A stretch of DNA of 39,950 nt, taken from NCBI GenBank assembly GCA_027593125.1, contig JAQCJL010000006.1, positions 1 to 39,950 on the forward strand, read 5' to 3'. Of this stretch, positions 7,424 through 16,135 are shown in pieces. Under the pieces are notes generated by a model. It worked only from the letters and a program-made list of their open reading frames with translations. It did not search any database and had not been told where the DNA came from. The position numbers and the translations under genes were made by a program. This DNA comes from Pseudomonadota bacterium. GTDB taxonomy: Bacteria; Pseudomonadota; Alphaproteobacteria; Puniceispirillales; UBA1172. The first letter of the stretch is position 1, and each line of letters opens with the position of its first letter.

Positions 7424-9496
7424 GTGCGACTAATAGGCGTTGATGTAGGCGGAACATTCACAGATGTGGTTTTTTTTGATGCAGATAAAAATACCACTCT
7501 CACTCATAAAACCCCAACTACCCCTCAAAACCCCTCACTCGGGGTGATGAATGGTATTAATGAATTGTGCCGCCGCTTTTCTATTGATCGGAAAACGATT
7601 AATCATATTTATCACGGCACCACCACCGCTACGAACACCATGTTGGAACATGATGGCGCAGAATGTGGCATGATCACCAACGAAGGCTATCGTGATATTA
7701 TTCATATTGGACGGCATCAACGGCCTCAACATTTCTCTATTCAACAGGAAATTCCTTGGCAAGATCGCCCCCTTGTAAAGCGGCGTTGGCGTAAAACGGT
7801 TGCGCATCGCATCACACCGCCAAGTGGCGAGGTGTTAACCCCACTAGATGAAGATGGTGTTCGAGCTATCGCCGCGCATTTCAAAGAAAACAACATTAGA
7901 TCAATTGCCATCTGTTTTCTTTTTGCCTTTCTTGACCCTAGGCATGAGCATCGCGCTCGTGATCTGGTGCTTGAGGTATATCCTGATGCCTTTGTGACCT
8001 GCTCATCAGATGTCTCACCTCAGTTCAGGGAATTTGAACGCTTCACCACAACAGCGATCAACGCCTTTATCGGACCGAAAGTTCGGGACTATGTGACCAT
8101 GCTTGAGGACAGTATTGCCAAAGAAGGATATGGTGCTGATCTCCATATCATGGGTTCAAACGGGGGGCTTGCCACCTCATCCATGGTTGCGGAACGCCCT
8201 GTTTTGACAATCTTAAGCGGCCCTGCCGCCGGGGTAATGGGCGGGGCGTGGTCAGGGGGCCAATCTGGCAGACATTCTTTAATTACCTTTGATGTTGGCG
8301 GGACTTCTGCTGATATTGGCATTATTCAAAACGGGCAATTTGCCGAAGCCTCGCCACGTGACACTTGGATTGCTGGCTTTCCTTTAATGGTGCCAATGAT
8401 TGACATTCACACAATCGGTGCAGGTGGCGGTTCTATTGCCTTTAAGGATAAGGGAGGGGCTTTCAAAGTTGGGCCCCGTTCCGCAGGGGCAAGACCGGGG
8501 CCTGCCTGTTATGGATTTGGTGGGGATTTGCCAACTGTCACTGATGCCAATCTTGTTTTAGGCAGACTTGACCCAGATAATTTCCTCGGCGGCGAGATGA
8601 AACTTGATCTGGCAGCATCAACAAAAGTCATTGATAAGCTTGCTAATGAGCTTGGCATGGAACGCCATGCTTGCGCCGAAGGGATTACCACGATTGTCAA
8701 CTCTGCTATGGCAAACGCTATTCGGTCTCGCACGGTGCAAAGAGGCTTGGACCCGCGTGAGTTTTCGCTTATGGCCTTTGGCGGTGGTGGCCCACTCCAA
8801 GCCTGTGAGGTGGCCGCCTTGCTTGCCATCCCTGAGGTGATTGTACCTCCTCACCCTGGAATTACTTCGGCTATTGGTTTGCTAACCACTGATATCAAAT
8901 ATGATGCTATTCGCACCGCGTTTCAGGTTTCCGGACAAGTTGATCATAATCGGGTAGAAACCATGTTTAGCGAAATGGAGAGCCAATTAGCCCATCAGTT
9001 CGATGCTGATAACATTTCAAAAGATAAAGTCCGCTTCATGCGTTACGCGGATATCCGCTATGTTGGCCAAGGTTATGAATTGCGCGTCAAGATCGATAGT
9101 GATTGTTTTGATGCAGTTGCTGAAGACGCTTTATTTGCACAGTTTGAAGACCAACACCAAACAGAATATGGCAGATCATTCCCGGATAGCCCAAAGGAAA
9201 TTGTCAATGTTCGGGTATCAGGTATCGGTGTTTCAACCAAATTGGAAAAACAGGATAAACCCCAAGCTGATCAAAAGGATGACGCTTTGCTCAAGACCAC
9301 GGAATGTGTGTTCCGGATGGAGGCAGAGCTAATCACCGCGCAAACAAATATCTATGATCGTTCAAAAATGCCCCCTGGATCAGAATGGGAAGGTCCCGCA
9401 ATTATCCTGCAACAAGATACTACTACCGTTGTTCGTCCAGGTGACCGTTTCCGGATTGATGACAATGGCAACATGTTAATTTCGATTAACATATAA
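7424..9496 (+). CDS. hyuA: Hydantoinase/oxoprolinase subunit A (copy 1)
   Basis: Large subunit of an ATP-dependent ring-opening enzyme of the HyuA/N-methylhydantoinase/5-oxoprolinase superfamily; with HyuB it hydrolyses cyclic amides such as hydantoins or 5-oxoproline. The 690 residues match the family. The N-terminal phosphate-binding loop GVDVGGTFTD is at residues 5-14; a second ASKHA-type motif FDVGGTSADIG lies near 290; the RPGPACYGFGG signature near 360 and AFGGGGPLQA near 455 are intact. The start is GTG at 7424 behind an AGGGGGG ribosome binding site. hyuB follows after a short gap, then a carbamoylase, which points to an N-carbamoyl amino acid as product and hence a hydantoin as substrate. 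It closely resembles copy 2 at 20012-17928 in subfamily-specific stretches. Confidence 0.93.
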   Translation: MRLIGVDVGGTFTDVVFFDADKNTTLTHKTPTTPQNPSLGVMNGINELCRRFSIDRKTINHIYHGTTTATNTMLEHDGAECGMITNEGYRDIIHIGRHQRPQHFSIQQEIPWQDRPLVKRRWRKTVAHRITPPSGEVLTPLDEDGVRAIAAHFKENNIRSIAICFLFAFLDPRHEHRARDLVLEVYPDAFVTCSSDVSPQFREFERFTTTAINAFIGPKVRDYVTMLEDSIAKEGYGADLHIMGSNGGLATSSMVAERPVLTILSGPAAGVMGGAWSGGQSGRHSLITFDVGGTSADIGIIQNGQFAEASPRDTWIAGFPLMVPMIDIHTIGAGGGSIAFKDKGGAFKVGPRSAGARPGPACYGFGGDLPTVTDANLVLGRLDPDNFLGGEMKLDLAASTKVIDKLANELGMERHACAEGITTIVNSAMANAIRSRTVQRGLDPREFSLMAFGGGGPLQACEVAALLAIPEVIVPPHPGITSAIGLLTTDIKYDAIRTAFQVSGQVDHNRVETMFSEMESQLAHQFDADNISKDKVRFMRYADIRYVGQGYELRVKIDSDCFDAVAEDALFAQFEDQHQTEYGRSFPDSPKEIVNVRVSGIGVSTKLEKQDKPQADQKDDALLKTTECVFRMEAELITAQTNIYDRSKMPPGSEWEGPAIILQQDTTTVVRPGDRFRIDDNGNMLISINI

Positions 9497-9519
9497 CAGG
9501 CGTAATGGAGAGTATGGCT

Positions 9520-11286
9520 ATGACAAATCTATCTGCATCCCCCACCAGCATTGATCCCGTTACCGCTAGTGTTATCCAAGGTGCATTGCAAAATATTGCG
9601 ATTGAAATGGGCTACAAATTAATGCGGATGTCTTATTCGTCGATTATTCGGGAATCCGAAGATTTTGGCACTGCACTAACTGATGCTACGGGAAATCAGT
9701 TGGCAGAATCCGTGCAATCCACCCCGTTACAATCAGGGCCAATTCCCGGTTATGTGCAAAATGTGATCAAAGTGTTTTCAGAGCGCGGTGTCAGTTTTAA
9801 ACCTGGTGATGTGATTATGCATAATGATCCCTATGGCGGCGCGAGTCATGGCCCAGATATCGCGCTTATTGTGCCAGTCTTTTATGATAATCAGTTGATC
9901 GGGTTTTCCGGAACAACCGCGCATCATCTTGACGTTGGCGCGCTTAGCCCTGGCAGTTGCGGCATTGTTGACGCTATTGATGTCTATGCCGAAGGGTTGC
10001 AATTCAAAGCTATTAAAGTTTACGACGGCGGCGTCCGAAATGAAGCGGTTTGGCAAATCCTCAAAGATAATGTTAGAGCCCCCGGCATGGTGGTTGGGGA
10101 TATGGAAGCTCAAGTCGCCGCCTGTCAGATTGGCGCTGATCGGTTCATTGATCTGGTAGATCGTTATGGCCTTAAGGCTGTTAATGATGCCAGCGAAGCC
10201 TTGATGGATTACTCTGAACGTTTGATGCGGCAAGCCATTAAAGATGTGCCTGATGGGGTATATCATGCCACCACCTGCATTGATGGGTTCCTTGATGATC
10301 CTGATCGTCGTGACCTCCCCCTCGCCGTTACCATCACCATCACCGGAGATGAGATGCTGGTGGACTTGACAGGAACCGCACCACAAGTTTCCGATCGCCC
10401 TATTAATATGCCCTTAATTGGAACGGTTGATATTTCCATCTGGCTAACCATTCGGTCGGTTTTGTTGGATTCAGATATTTACGGATATATTCCCCAGAAC
10501 TCAGGATTAACGCGTCCTATTAAACTGCATGTTCCACGCGGGTGTCTTGCTAATCCAATTTTTCCAGCCCCTGTTATCGCACGCTTCACCCCTGGCAATC
10601 AGTTGGCAGATACGGTGATGAAGGCCCTAGCCGAAGCGGTTCCTGAACAGGTCTCAGCAGGAATAGGCAACCTTAAGGTTATTGCTTTTTCTGGGCTCAA
10701 AGAAGAATCCCACTGGGTGCATATGGAAATCTTTGAAGGCTCTTACGGGGGGCGGTTTAACCGCAATGGCATGGATGCAGTAGATACGCTTTATGCCAAT
10801 ACCCGTAACAATCCGATTGAGGATATTGAAAGCCATTTGCCTATGCGCGTGACACGCTACGAACTGCGTGAGGATACATCAGGAGCAGGACGAACACGTG
10901 GTGGGCTTGGCGCCTGCCGAGCGTTTCAATTTCTTGAACCTGGTGGATTTTCAGTTGAAGGCGAAGGCCACCGTTTCGCCCCATGGGGGTTTCGAGGAGG
11001 TAAAGATGGTCAGACCGCTGAACTGCATCTGATCCATGCGGATGGTAAATCCGAAGCCCTAACATCCAAAGTGCCTTATCATACGACTGAAATCGGCGAT
11101 ACTTTCTTTGCTATTGGGCCATCAGCAGGGGGTTATGGTGATCCGGCTGAGCGCGACCCAAAGGATATTCTCGAAGACGTTCTGGATGAACTGATCAGTG
11201 TTGAATCTGCAGAACGTGATTATGGGGTTGTTGTTCGCAACGGCAAGATTGATGATGAGGCCACCAGAAAGCTGCGCTCAACATGA
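9520..11286 (+). CDS. hyuB: Hydantoinase/oxoprolinase subunit B (copy 1)
   Basis: Partner subunit of the preceding HyuA. The family signature is clear: DPVTASVIQGAL at the start, MSYSSIIRESEDFG, HNDPYGGASHGPDIA, TRNNPIEDIE and the C-terminal glycine loop GPSAGGYGDP. About 588 residues, the usual length. In-frame ATGs occur at 9505, 9514 and 9520; a GGAG box at 9507-9510 sits nine bases before 9520, so that start is preferred, although 9505 cannot be excluded. The stop overlaps the ATG of the carbamoylase by four bases, so the three genes are one translational unit. The final glycine loop is GPSAGGYG rather than the GGGFG seen in copies 2 and 3. Cytoplasmic complex with HyuA expected. Confidence 0.93.
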   Translation: MTNLSASPTSIDPVTASVIQGALQNIAIEMGYKLMRMSYSSIIRESEDFGTALTDATGNQLAESVQSTPLQSGPIPGYVQNVIKVFSERGVSFKPGDVIMHNDPYGGASHGPDIALIVPVFYDNQLIGFSGTTAHHLDVGALSPGSCGIVDAIDVYAEGLQFKAIKVYDGGVRNEAVWQILKDNVRAPGMVVGDMEAQVAACQIGADRFIDLVDRYGLKAVNDASEALMDYSERLMRQAIKDVPDGVYHATTCIDGFLDDPDRRDLPLAVTITITGDEMLVDLTGTAPQVSDRPINMPLIGTVDISIWLTIRSVLLDSDIYGYIPQNSGLTRPIKLHVPRGCLANPIFPAPVIARFTPGNQLADTVMKALAEAVPEQVSAGIGNLKVIAFSGLKEESHWVHMEIFEGSYGGRFNRNGMDAVDTLYANTRNNPIEDIESHLPMRVTRYELREDTSGAGRTRGGLGACRAFQFLEPGGFSVEGEGHRFAPWGFRGGKDGQTAELHLIHADGKSEALTSKVPYHTTEIGDTFFAIGPSAGGYGDPAERDPKDILEDVLDELISVESAERDYGVVVRNGKIDDEATRKLRST

Positions 11287-12227
11287 CTAGGCGCTTGATT
11301 GGTGCGGCCGCTCAGATGGGGCCAATTTCACGAAACGAAACGCGGGAAAGCTGTGTTCGCCGAATGTCTGAAATGATGCGTGAGGCCGCGGCAAAAGGGG
11401 CTAGGTTTATTGTCTTTCCCGAATTGGCATTGACCAGTTTTTTCCCTCGCTGGGTGATTGATGATCGTGCGGAATTGGATCAGTGGTATGAAGACCAAAT
11501 GCCAAATCCTGTGGTCAAGCCGTTGTTTGATCTGGCCACCGAATTAGGCGTTGGTTTCAATTTTGGTTATGCTGAAAAAATCGTAGAAGACGGCAAAACT
11601 CGATATTTCAACACCGCAATTCTGGTAGATGCTAGTGGCCATATTTGCGGCAAATATCGTAAAGTGCATTTGCCGGGGCATAAAGAACCCCAACCCGGAC
11701 GACACCATCAGCACCTTGAAAAACGCTATTTTGAACAAGGCAATCTGGGTTTCCCTGTCACCCCCATGATGGATTGCCGCATGGGAATGCTAATTTGCAA
11801 TGATCGTCGCTGGCCTGAAGGGTGGAGAGTTTTGGCTTTGCAAGCAGCAGAGCTTGTCTGTCTTGGTTATAACACCCCGAATGATCATAGTGGTTTTGCC
11901 GAGGTCGATGCCTTAGCTGATTTTCATCATGTCTTATCAATGCAGAGTGGGTCTTATCTCAATTCCGTTTGGTCAATAGCCAGTGCAAAATGCGGCAATG
12001 AAGAAGGCTCATCCATGATCGGAAACAGCGTTATTGTTGCCCCATCAGGTGAGGTCATTGCCCAATCAGAAACCCTTGAAGATGAGGTCATATGCGCAGA
12101 CATGGATTTAGACATGGCTACCCAATACCGCCAGACCTTTTTTGATTTTGCACGCCACCGCGCGCCAGAATGCTATGGCCTCATCACTCATCGCAAGGGC
12201 AGTTCACCTGACCCTGACGACAGTTAA
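11283..12227 (+). CDS. N-carbamoyl-D-amino-acid amidohydrolase (nitrilase superfamily)
   Basis: Cytoplasmic enzyme that hydrolyses N-carbamoyl-D-amino acids to D-amino acid, CO2 and ammonia. The 314-residue protein aligns by eye, almost gap-free in its first 180 residues, with the Agrobacterium D-carbamoylase I remember. The nitrilase catalytic triad falls on exactly the same numbers: Glu47 in FPELAL, Lys127 in KYRKVHLPGHKE and Cys172 in ICNDRRWPE. The LPGHKE and FFPRW blocks are typical of this subgroup rather than general nitrilases. It overlaps hyuB by four bases. The set therefore encodes hydantoin opening followed by carbamoyl removal. The D preference is inferred from family resemblance; usual D-carbamoylase operons carry a metal-dependent D-hydantoinase instead of HyuAB. 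Confidence 0.88.
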   Translation: MTRRLIGAAAQMGPISRNETRESCVRRMSEMMREAAAKGARFIVFPELALTSFFPRWVIDDRAELDQWYEDQMPNPVVKPLFDLATELGVGFNFGYAEKIVEDGKTRYFNTAILVDASGHICGKYRKVHLPGHKEPQPGRHHQHLEKRYFEQGNLGFPVTPMMDCRMGMLICNDRRWPEGWRVLALQAAELVCLGYNTPNDHSGFAEVDALADFHHVLSMQSGSYLNSVWSIASAKCGNEEGSSMIGNSVIVAPSGEVIAQSETLEDEVICADMDLDMATQYRQTFFDFARHRAPECYGLITHRKGSSPDPDDS

Positions 12228-12256
12228 GCCCAACGATCCTGGCTTTACGCTGTTTT
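12226..12256 (+). terminator. Weak terminator-like hairpin after the carbamoylase
   Basis: AAGCC at 12226-12230 pairs with GGCTT at 12241-12245, and a run of five T starts seven bases later. It lies in the 28-base gap between the converging carbamoylase and hyuA genes. The 5-bp stem is short, so low confidence. Confidence 0.28.
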
Positions 12257-14334
12257 TACTTTTGCTTTGTCAATTCATAAACAGCGGAATCAGTTAGCGT
12301 AAGCTTCCAGTTCGGATCAATCACCAAAGTCGTGGTTTCTTCCTCAATCACCGCAGGCCCCATAATATGATCGCCAGCACCAAGTTTTGAGCCATCATAA
12401 ATCGGGGTTTTCATCCGGGCGCCATCACTGGAAAATACCACTTCGCGTGATCCTGTTTTTGCGGTATCCGCACCATTACCCTTAGCTTGCTTCATCCGTT
12501 CAGGACGATCAATTCGGCCAACGATGGTGCTTTCCACGTTCACAACCTCAATGGCGCTATGACGTTCGGAATACATATAAAGCTCTTCATGGCGTTCATG
12601 AAACGCTTCTACTAATGTGGAAATTGAACTAGGCGTGATATCAAAGGCGCCGACTTCAACCGTACATTCATGAACCTGTCCGGTGTAACGCATATCCAGC
12701 GTTCGGGTGATATGAATATCGTTTTCAGCAAACCCATCTTTATTAAGCTGTTCACGGCCCCGCGTTTCCAGCCCGTCAAAAAGGCCTTGCAGGGTAGCAT
12801 CGACATTTTCACTATCCAGCCGGTATGGTGCTGGTGCCATGAAATTGTATTTCACATCCGAAATAATCTGCCCATAGGCACATAGCCCTGATGCCAATTT
12901 CGAAATCAGAATGCGGTCAATGCCAATCTCATTAGCGAGTGCTGTGATATGTGCGCCCGTGGCCCCGCCAGCACCCATCAGAACAAAATCACGAGGATCA
13001 TATCCACGTTCCACAGAAACTCGGCGGATGCCATTTACCATATTATTATTGACGATGGTGAACATGCCATAGGCAGCACGTTCTAAGGATAATCCTAACG
13101 GCTCACCAATATGGGTCATGATGGCATTAACGGCTTTATCATAATCAAGCTGAAGCCGGCCACCTACTAACCCTTCGGGGCTTAGATATCCAAGCACCAG
13201 ATTAGCATCTGTGGTTGTGGGCATATCGCCGCCCTTGCTGTAACAGGCGGGTCCAGGTTCAGAACCAGCAGATTGCGGCCCCATTTGCAACAGACCCATT
13301 TCATCAATCCAGCCGATTGATCCCCCGCCGGCACCAAGGGTTTCCACCTGAATCATAGGAATACCAATGCGGTAGCGCAGGAAATCAATATTCTTATTCA
13401 CATTGGCCTTGCCATCATGAGCAAGAGTAATATCGAATGATGTGCCGCCCATATCAATGGTGATGATGTTTTTATCACCCCAAGGCTCAGCAATAAATGT
13501 TGCCGCTTGTGGGGCAGATGCTGGCCCAGAATTGATCGCATAAACAGCTTGATTAGCTACTGTTTCCCCTAGGGCCAGGCCGCCATTTGATTGGAAAAAC
13601 CGAACTGGCTTTTCTGATCCTAGCGATTGAAAATAGTCATCAATAGCCCCAACATATTTTTGCAAAATTGGGGCAAGATAAGCATTCACTAACGCCGTTG
13701 ATGTACGGGTATATTCACGCACCTGTGGGTAAAGTTGGCTGCCAACCGTTAGATGCACTTCGGGCAACATTTCTCGGACAATTTCTGCTGCGCGATTTTC
13801 ATGTTCAGGATGGAGAACAGACCAAACAAAAGACACCACAACAGACTCGACGGCTTCTTTCTTAAACACTTCACAAGCGGCGCGGACATCGTCTTCGTTC
13901 ATAGGGATGCGCACCTCACCGGTTGAGATGACACGCTCATTGACACCCTTACGCAAATACCGTGGGCTTAGCATCACTGCAGGCGGATAATGCGGATCAT
14001 AACGATAGCCGTCTTCTTTGTGACCCAGACGAATTTCAATCGAATCTTCGTGGCCTTTGGTACAGATCAGCCCTGTTTTGGCGCCACGATGCGTGATCAA
14101 CGCATTCAATCCAACAGTTGTCCCATTGATACATAAATCTGATTGTGACACCAGATCAGTTGCAGAAACCCCGGCTCTGGCTTCGATTTCTGCTAGCCCA
14201 TTGCGGATCGCCTCTGTCGGATCATGCGGTGTGGATAACACCTTAAACAGCTGAACATCGCCATCAGGCTTGGATAAAATAAAATCGGTAAAGGTGCCGC
14301 CAGCATCAATTCCTAAACGATATTTCTGCGCCAT
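12256..14334 (-). CDS. hyuA: Hydantoinase/oxoprolinase subunit A (copy 3, divergent subfamily)
   Basis: HyuA-family subunit, 692 residues, last gene of the long minus-strand operon. The nucleotide-binding motifs GIDAGGTFTD (residues 7-16) and IDMGGTSFDI (near 300), the PGPACYSKGGD block and the GAGGATGAH motif are present. Compared with copies 1 and 2 it lacks their shared block around residues 90-120 (RHxRPxxFS and PLVKRR) and instead reads LGHKEDGYRYD, so it belongs to another subfamily, perhaps with another substrate. The ATG at 14334 follows a strong GAGGAGA box. Its natural partner is the hyuB directly upstream (copy 3), only 15 bases away. Exact substrate unknown: N-methylhydantoin, oxoproline, other lactams or even a carboxylation reaction as in acetone or acetophenone carboxylases are possible for this superfamily. 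Confidence 0.92.
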   Translation of the reverse strand: MAQKYRLGIDAGGTFTDFILSKPDGDVQLFKVLSTPHDPTEAIRNGLAEIEARAGVSATDLVSQSDLCINGTTVGLNALITHRGAKTGLICTKGHEDSIEIRLGHKEDGYRYDPHYPPAVMLSPRYLRKGVNERVISTGEVRIPMNEDDVRAACEVFKKEAVESVVVSFVWSVLHPEHENRAAEIVREMLPEVHLTVGSQLYPQVREYTRTSTALVNAYLAPILQKYVGAIDDYFQSLGSEKPVRFFQSNGGLALGETVANQAVYAINSGPASAPQAATFIAEPWGDKNIITIDMGGTSFDITLAHDGKANVNKNIDFLRYRIGIPMIQVETLGAGGGSIGWIDEMGLLQMGPQSAGSEPGPACYSKGGDMPTTTDANLVLGYLSPEGLVGGRLQLDYDKAVNAIMTHIGEPLGLSLERAAYGMFTIVNNNMVNGIRRVSVERGYDPRDFVLMGAGGATGAHITALANEIGIDRILISKLASGLCAYGQIISDVKYNFMAPAPYRLDSENVDATLQGLFDGLETRGREQLNKDGFAENDIHITRTLDMRYTGQVHECTVEVGAFDITPSSISTLVEAFHERHEELYMYSERHSAIEVVNVESTIVGRIDRPERMKQAKGNGADTAKTGSREVVFSSDGARMKTPIYDGSKLGAGDHIMGPAVIEEETTTLVIDPNWKLTLTDSAVYELTKQK

Positions 14335-14349
14335 TTTCTTCTCCTCTAC

Positions 14350-16110
14350 CTAAGCGTGTTTTGCACGAAGTGCCTGCGTTGCCGCCGCATCAACTTGCAA
14401 ATTCTTAAAATCAGAAAACACAACGCCATAATCCATTTTAGCGCCTTTTTCGCTCACCAGGCCATTTCGGGCATCTTGAACCACGCGATCAATTTCGCGT
14501 TCAAAAGGATTGCCAAACCCGCCACCACCAGGATTCATGTTGGCAGCTTTTTCCCCGGGCATGATCTGTTCAATCACATTTTCTTTAATGATCTGTTCTT
14601 TGCCATCGCGGGTGATCCGCAAACGACCGACTTTAGCTTCAACAAACTCGGATTTTGCGCCCCCAGCCCCCATGGCAGGAATACGCCGGCCTTCGCCAAA
14701 GGTGATCATCGTCATTGGTTTATCAAGCGGTTCCACTTCCCAACACGTTCCTGATCCCCCACGAAACTTTCCTGCTCCACCAGAATCTTCCATCAAGGAA
14801 TACCGGTGAATAATGATAGGATAGGAATATTCCAACATCTCAATATCCCCAGAGGTAAGGGCCCCAAAACAACATTCTGGGCCAACCGCATGCCAGCCAT
14901 CTTGTTCAGATGTTGCCCCGGCCCCAGAAATAATACTGGCAAGCACCATGGTCACATATTCTTCATCATGGCGCGTGTCCCATCCCGCAATATTACAGCC
15001 ATTTGCATGACCCCAAGATGCTGATACCCGATCTGGTGCGGCTTGTTCAAAAGCCAACCGGACCGCGTCTGTCAGGGTTTCCATAGGTGTGGTCGTGCAA
15101 TTGGCATGAGGCGCCGGTGATTTTGCATTACACAGCGTTCCCTTTTCCCCCATATCTACCGTGATACACCGATATAACCCTTCGTTATATGGCGGCGGCA
15201 ATTGGGCAAACATCATGAGCCCTAGATAAACACCTGAATAAGAATTCCCTTCGTAAGAATTGATAAAATAGGGAACTTGCGGTGGACTATCTATGGTAAT
15301 GTGGCAAGTATCACCCTTGATATTAACCTCAGCTGAGATGTCCATATCGCCAAAACCATGGCCAGCATCTTCAAGGGTTGCAACACCGTGGTAGACCCCA
15401 TCAGGCACTTTTTTAATCATAGAACGCATATGATTTTCAGCCATAGCGAGCAACTCATCAATACAATCTAACACCACCTGTTTGCCATATTTTTCCAGCA
15501 AATTGGTTAGATTTCTTGCCCCAACCTTGCAGGCCCCGATCAAAGCGTTAAAGTCACCCTCTTGATCGCGTCTGGCACGCATATTGGTGAAAAGCATATT
15601 GAGAATATCATCCCGAGGGACACCTTTATCCCAAATTTTAATAGGCGGTATGCGTAAGCCTTCAGCATAGATTTCGGTTGCCGCCGGATTGTAACCAGCC
15701 GGAACTGGCCCACCAATATCGGTCAAATGCCCTTTACACACTGTCCAGAACACCAACTCACCTTTAAAAAAGACCGGATAGTACATGCAGGTATCAATGA
15801 TGTGTGAGCCAGCATAATCAGGATCGTTGTGAAGGATCAAATCCCCTTCATAAATCTTGCCATCAAAAAATTTATTAACGGCTTTCATGGCGGGGATAAG
15901 CGAGCCTAAGTGAATAGGAATATCTTGTCCCTGAAGAATCATTTCAGGATCACTGTTAAACAGTGCGGTCGAATAATCATGTGCCAGATTGAACACACTT
16001 GATCGCGCTGTTTTTTCCAGTGTTAGTGTCATTTCACGCTGAGTAGTTTCAAGCGCTCCACGCACCACTGAAAGGGTGATTGGGTCAATATCCTTACCAC
16101 TATAACTCAT
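14350..16110 (-). CDS. hyuB: Hydantoinase/oxoprolinase subunit B (copy 3, divergent subfamily)
   Basis: HyuB-family subunit, 586 residues, paired with the hyuA that follows. It has the family frame DPITLSVVRGALE, HNDPDYAGSHIID, FRGGSGTCWE and the C-terminal NPGGGGFGNP loop. The block after the substrate loop reads WTVCKGHLTDIGG where copies 1 and 2 have SxxTAHHxDVG or SANTAHHVDIG; this moves a His pair that is conserved in the other two copies, so the active-site environment differs. A GGAGGAGG box precedes the ATG at 16110. Its upstream neighbour is another hyuB, giving the unusual order A-B-B-A for the two pairs. Confidence 0.92.
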   Translation of the reverse strand: MSYSGKDIDPITLSVVRGALETTQREMTLTLEKTARSSVFNLAHDYSTALFNSDPEMILQGQDIPIHLGSLIPAMKAVNKFFDGKIYEGDLILHNDPDYAGSHIIDTCMYYPVFFKGELVFWTVCKGHLTDIGGPVPAGYNPAATEIYAEGLRIPPIKIWDKGVPRDDILNMLFTNMRARRDQEGDFNALIGACKVGARNLTNLLEKYGKQVVLDCIDELLAMAENHMRSMIKKVPDGVYHGVATLEDAGHGFGDMDISAEVNIKGDTCHITIDSPPQVPYFINSYEGNSYSGVYLGLMMFAQLPPPYNEGLYRCITVDMGEKGTLCNAKSPAPHANCTTTPMETLTDAVRLAFEQAAPDRVSASWGHANGCNIAGWDTRHDEEYVTMVLASIISGAGATSEQDGWHAVGPECCFGALTSGDIEMLEYSYPIIIHRYSLMEDSGGAGKFRGGSGTCWEVEPLDKPMTMITFGEGRRIPAMGAGGAKSEFVEAKVGRLRITRDGKEQIIKENVIEQIMPGEKAANMNPGGGGFGNPFEREIDRVVQDARNGLVSEKGAKMDYGVVFSDFKNLQVDAAATQALRAKHA

Positions 16111-16135
16111 GGCTTATCCTCCTCCTTGTTTTGGC

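Noticed and set aside
9778-10386. 202-aa open frame antisense to hyuB copy 1
   Set aside because: It lies wholly inside a strongly conserved gene and its translation shows no recognisable family; a shadow frame.
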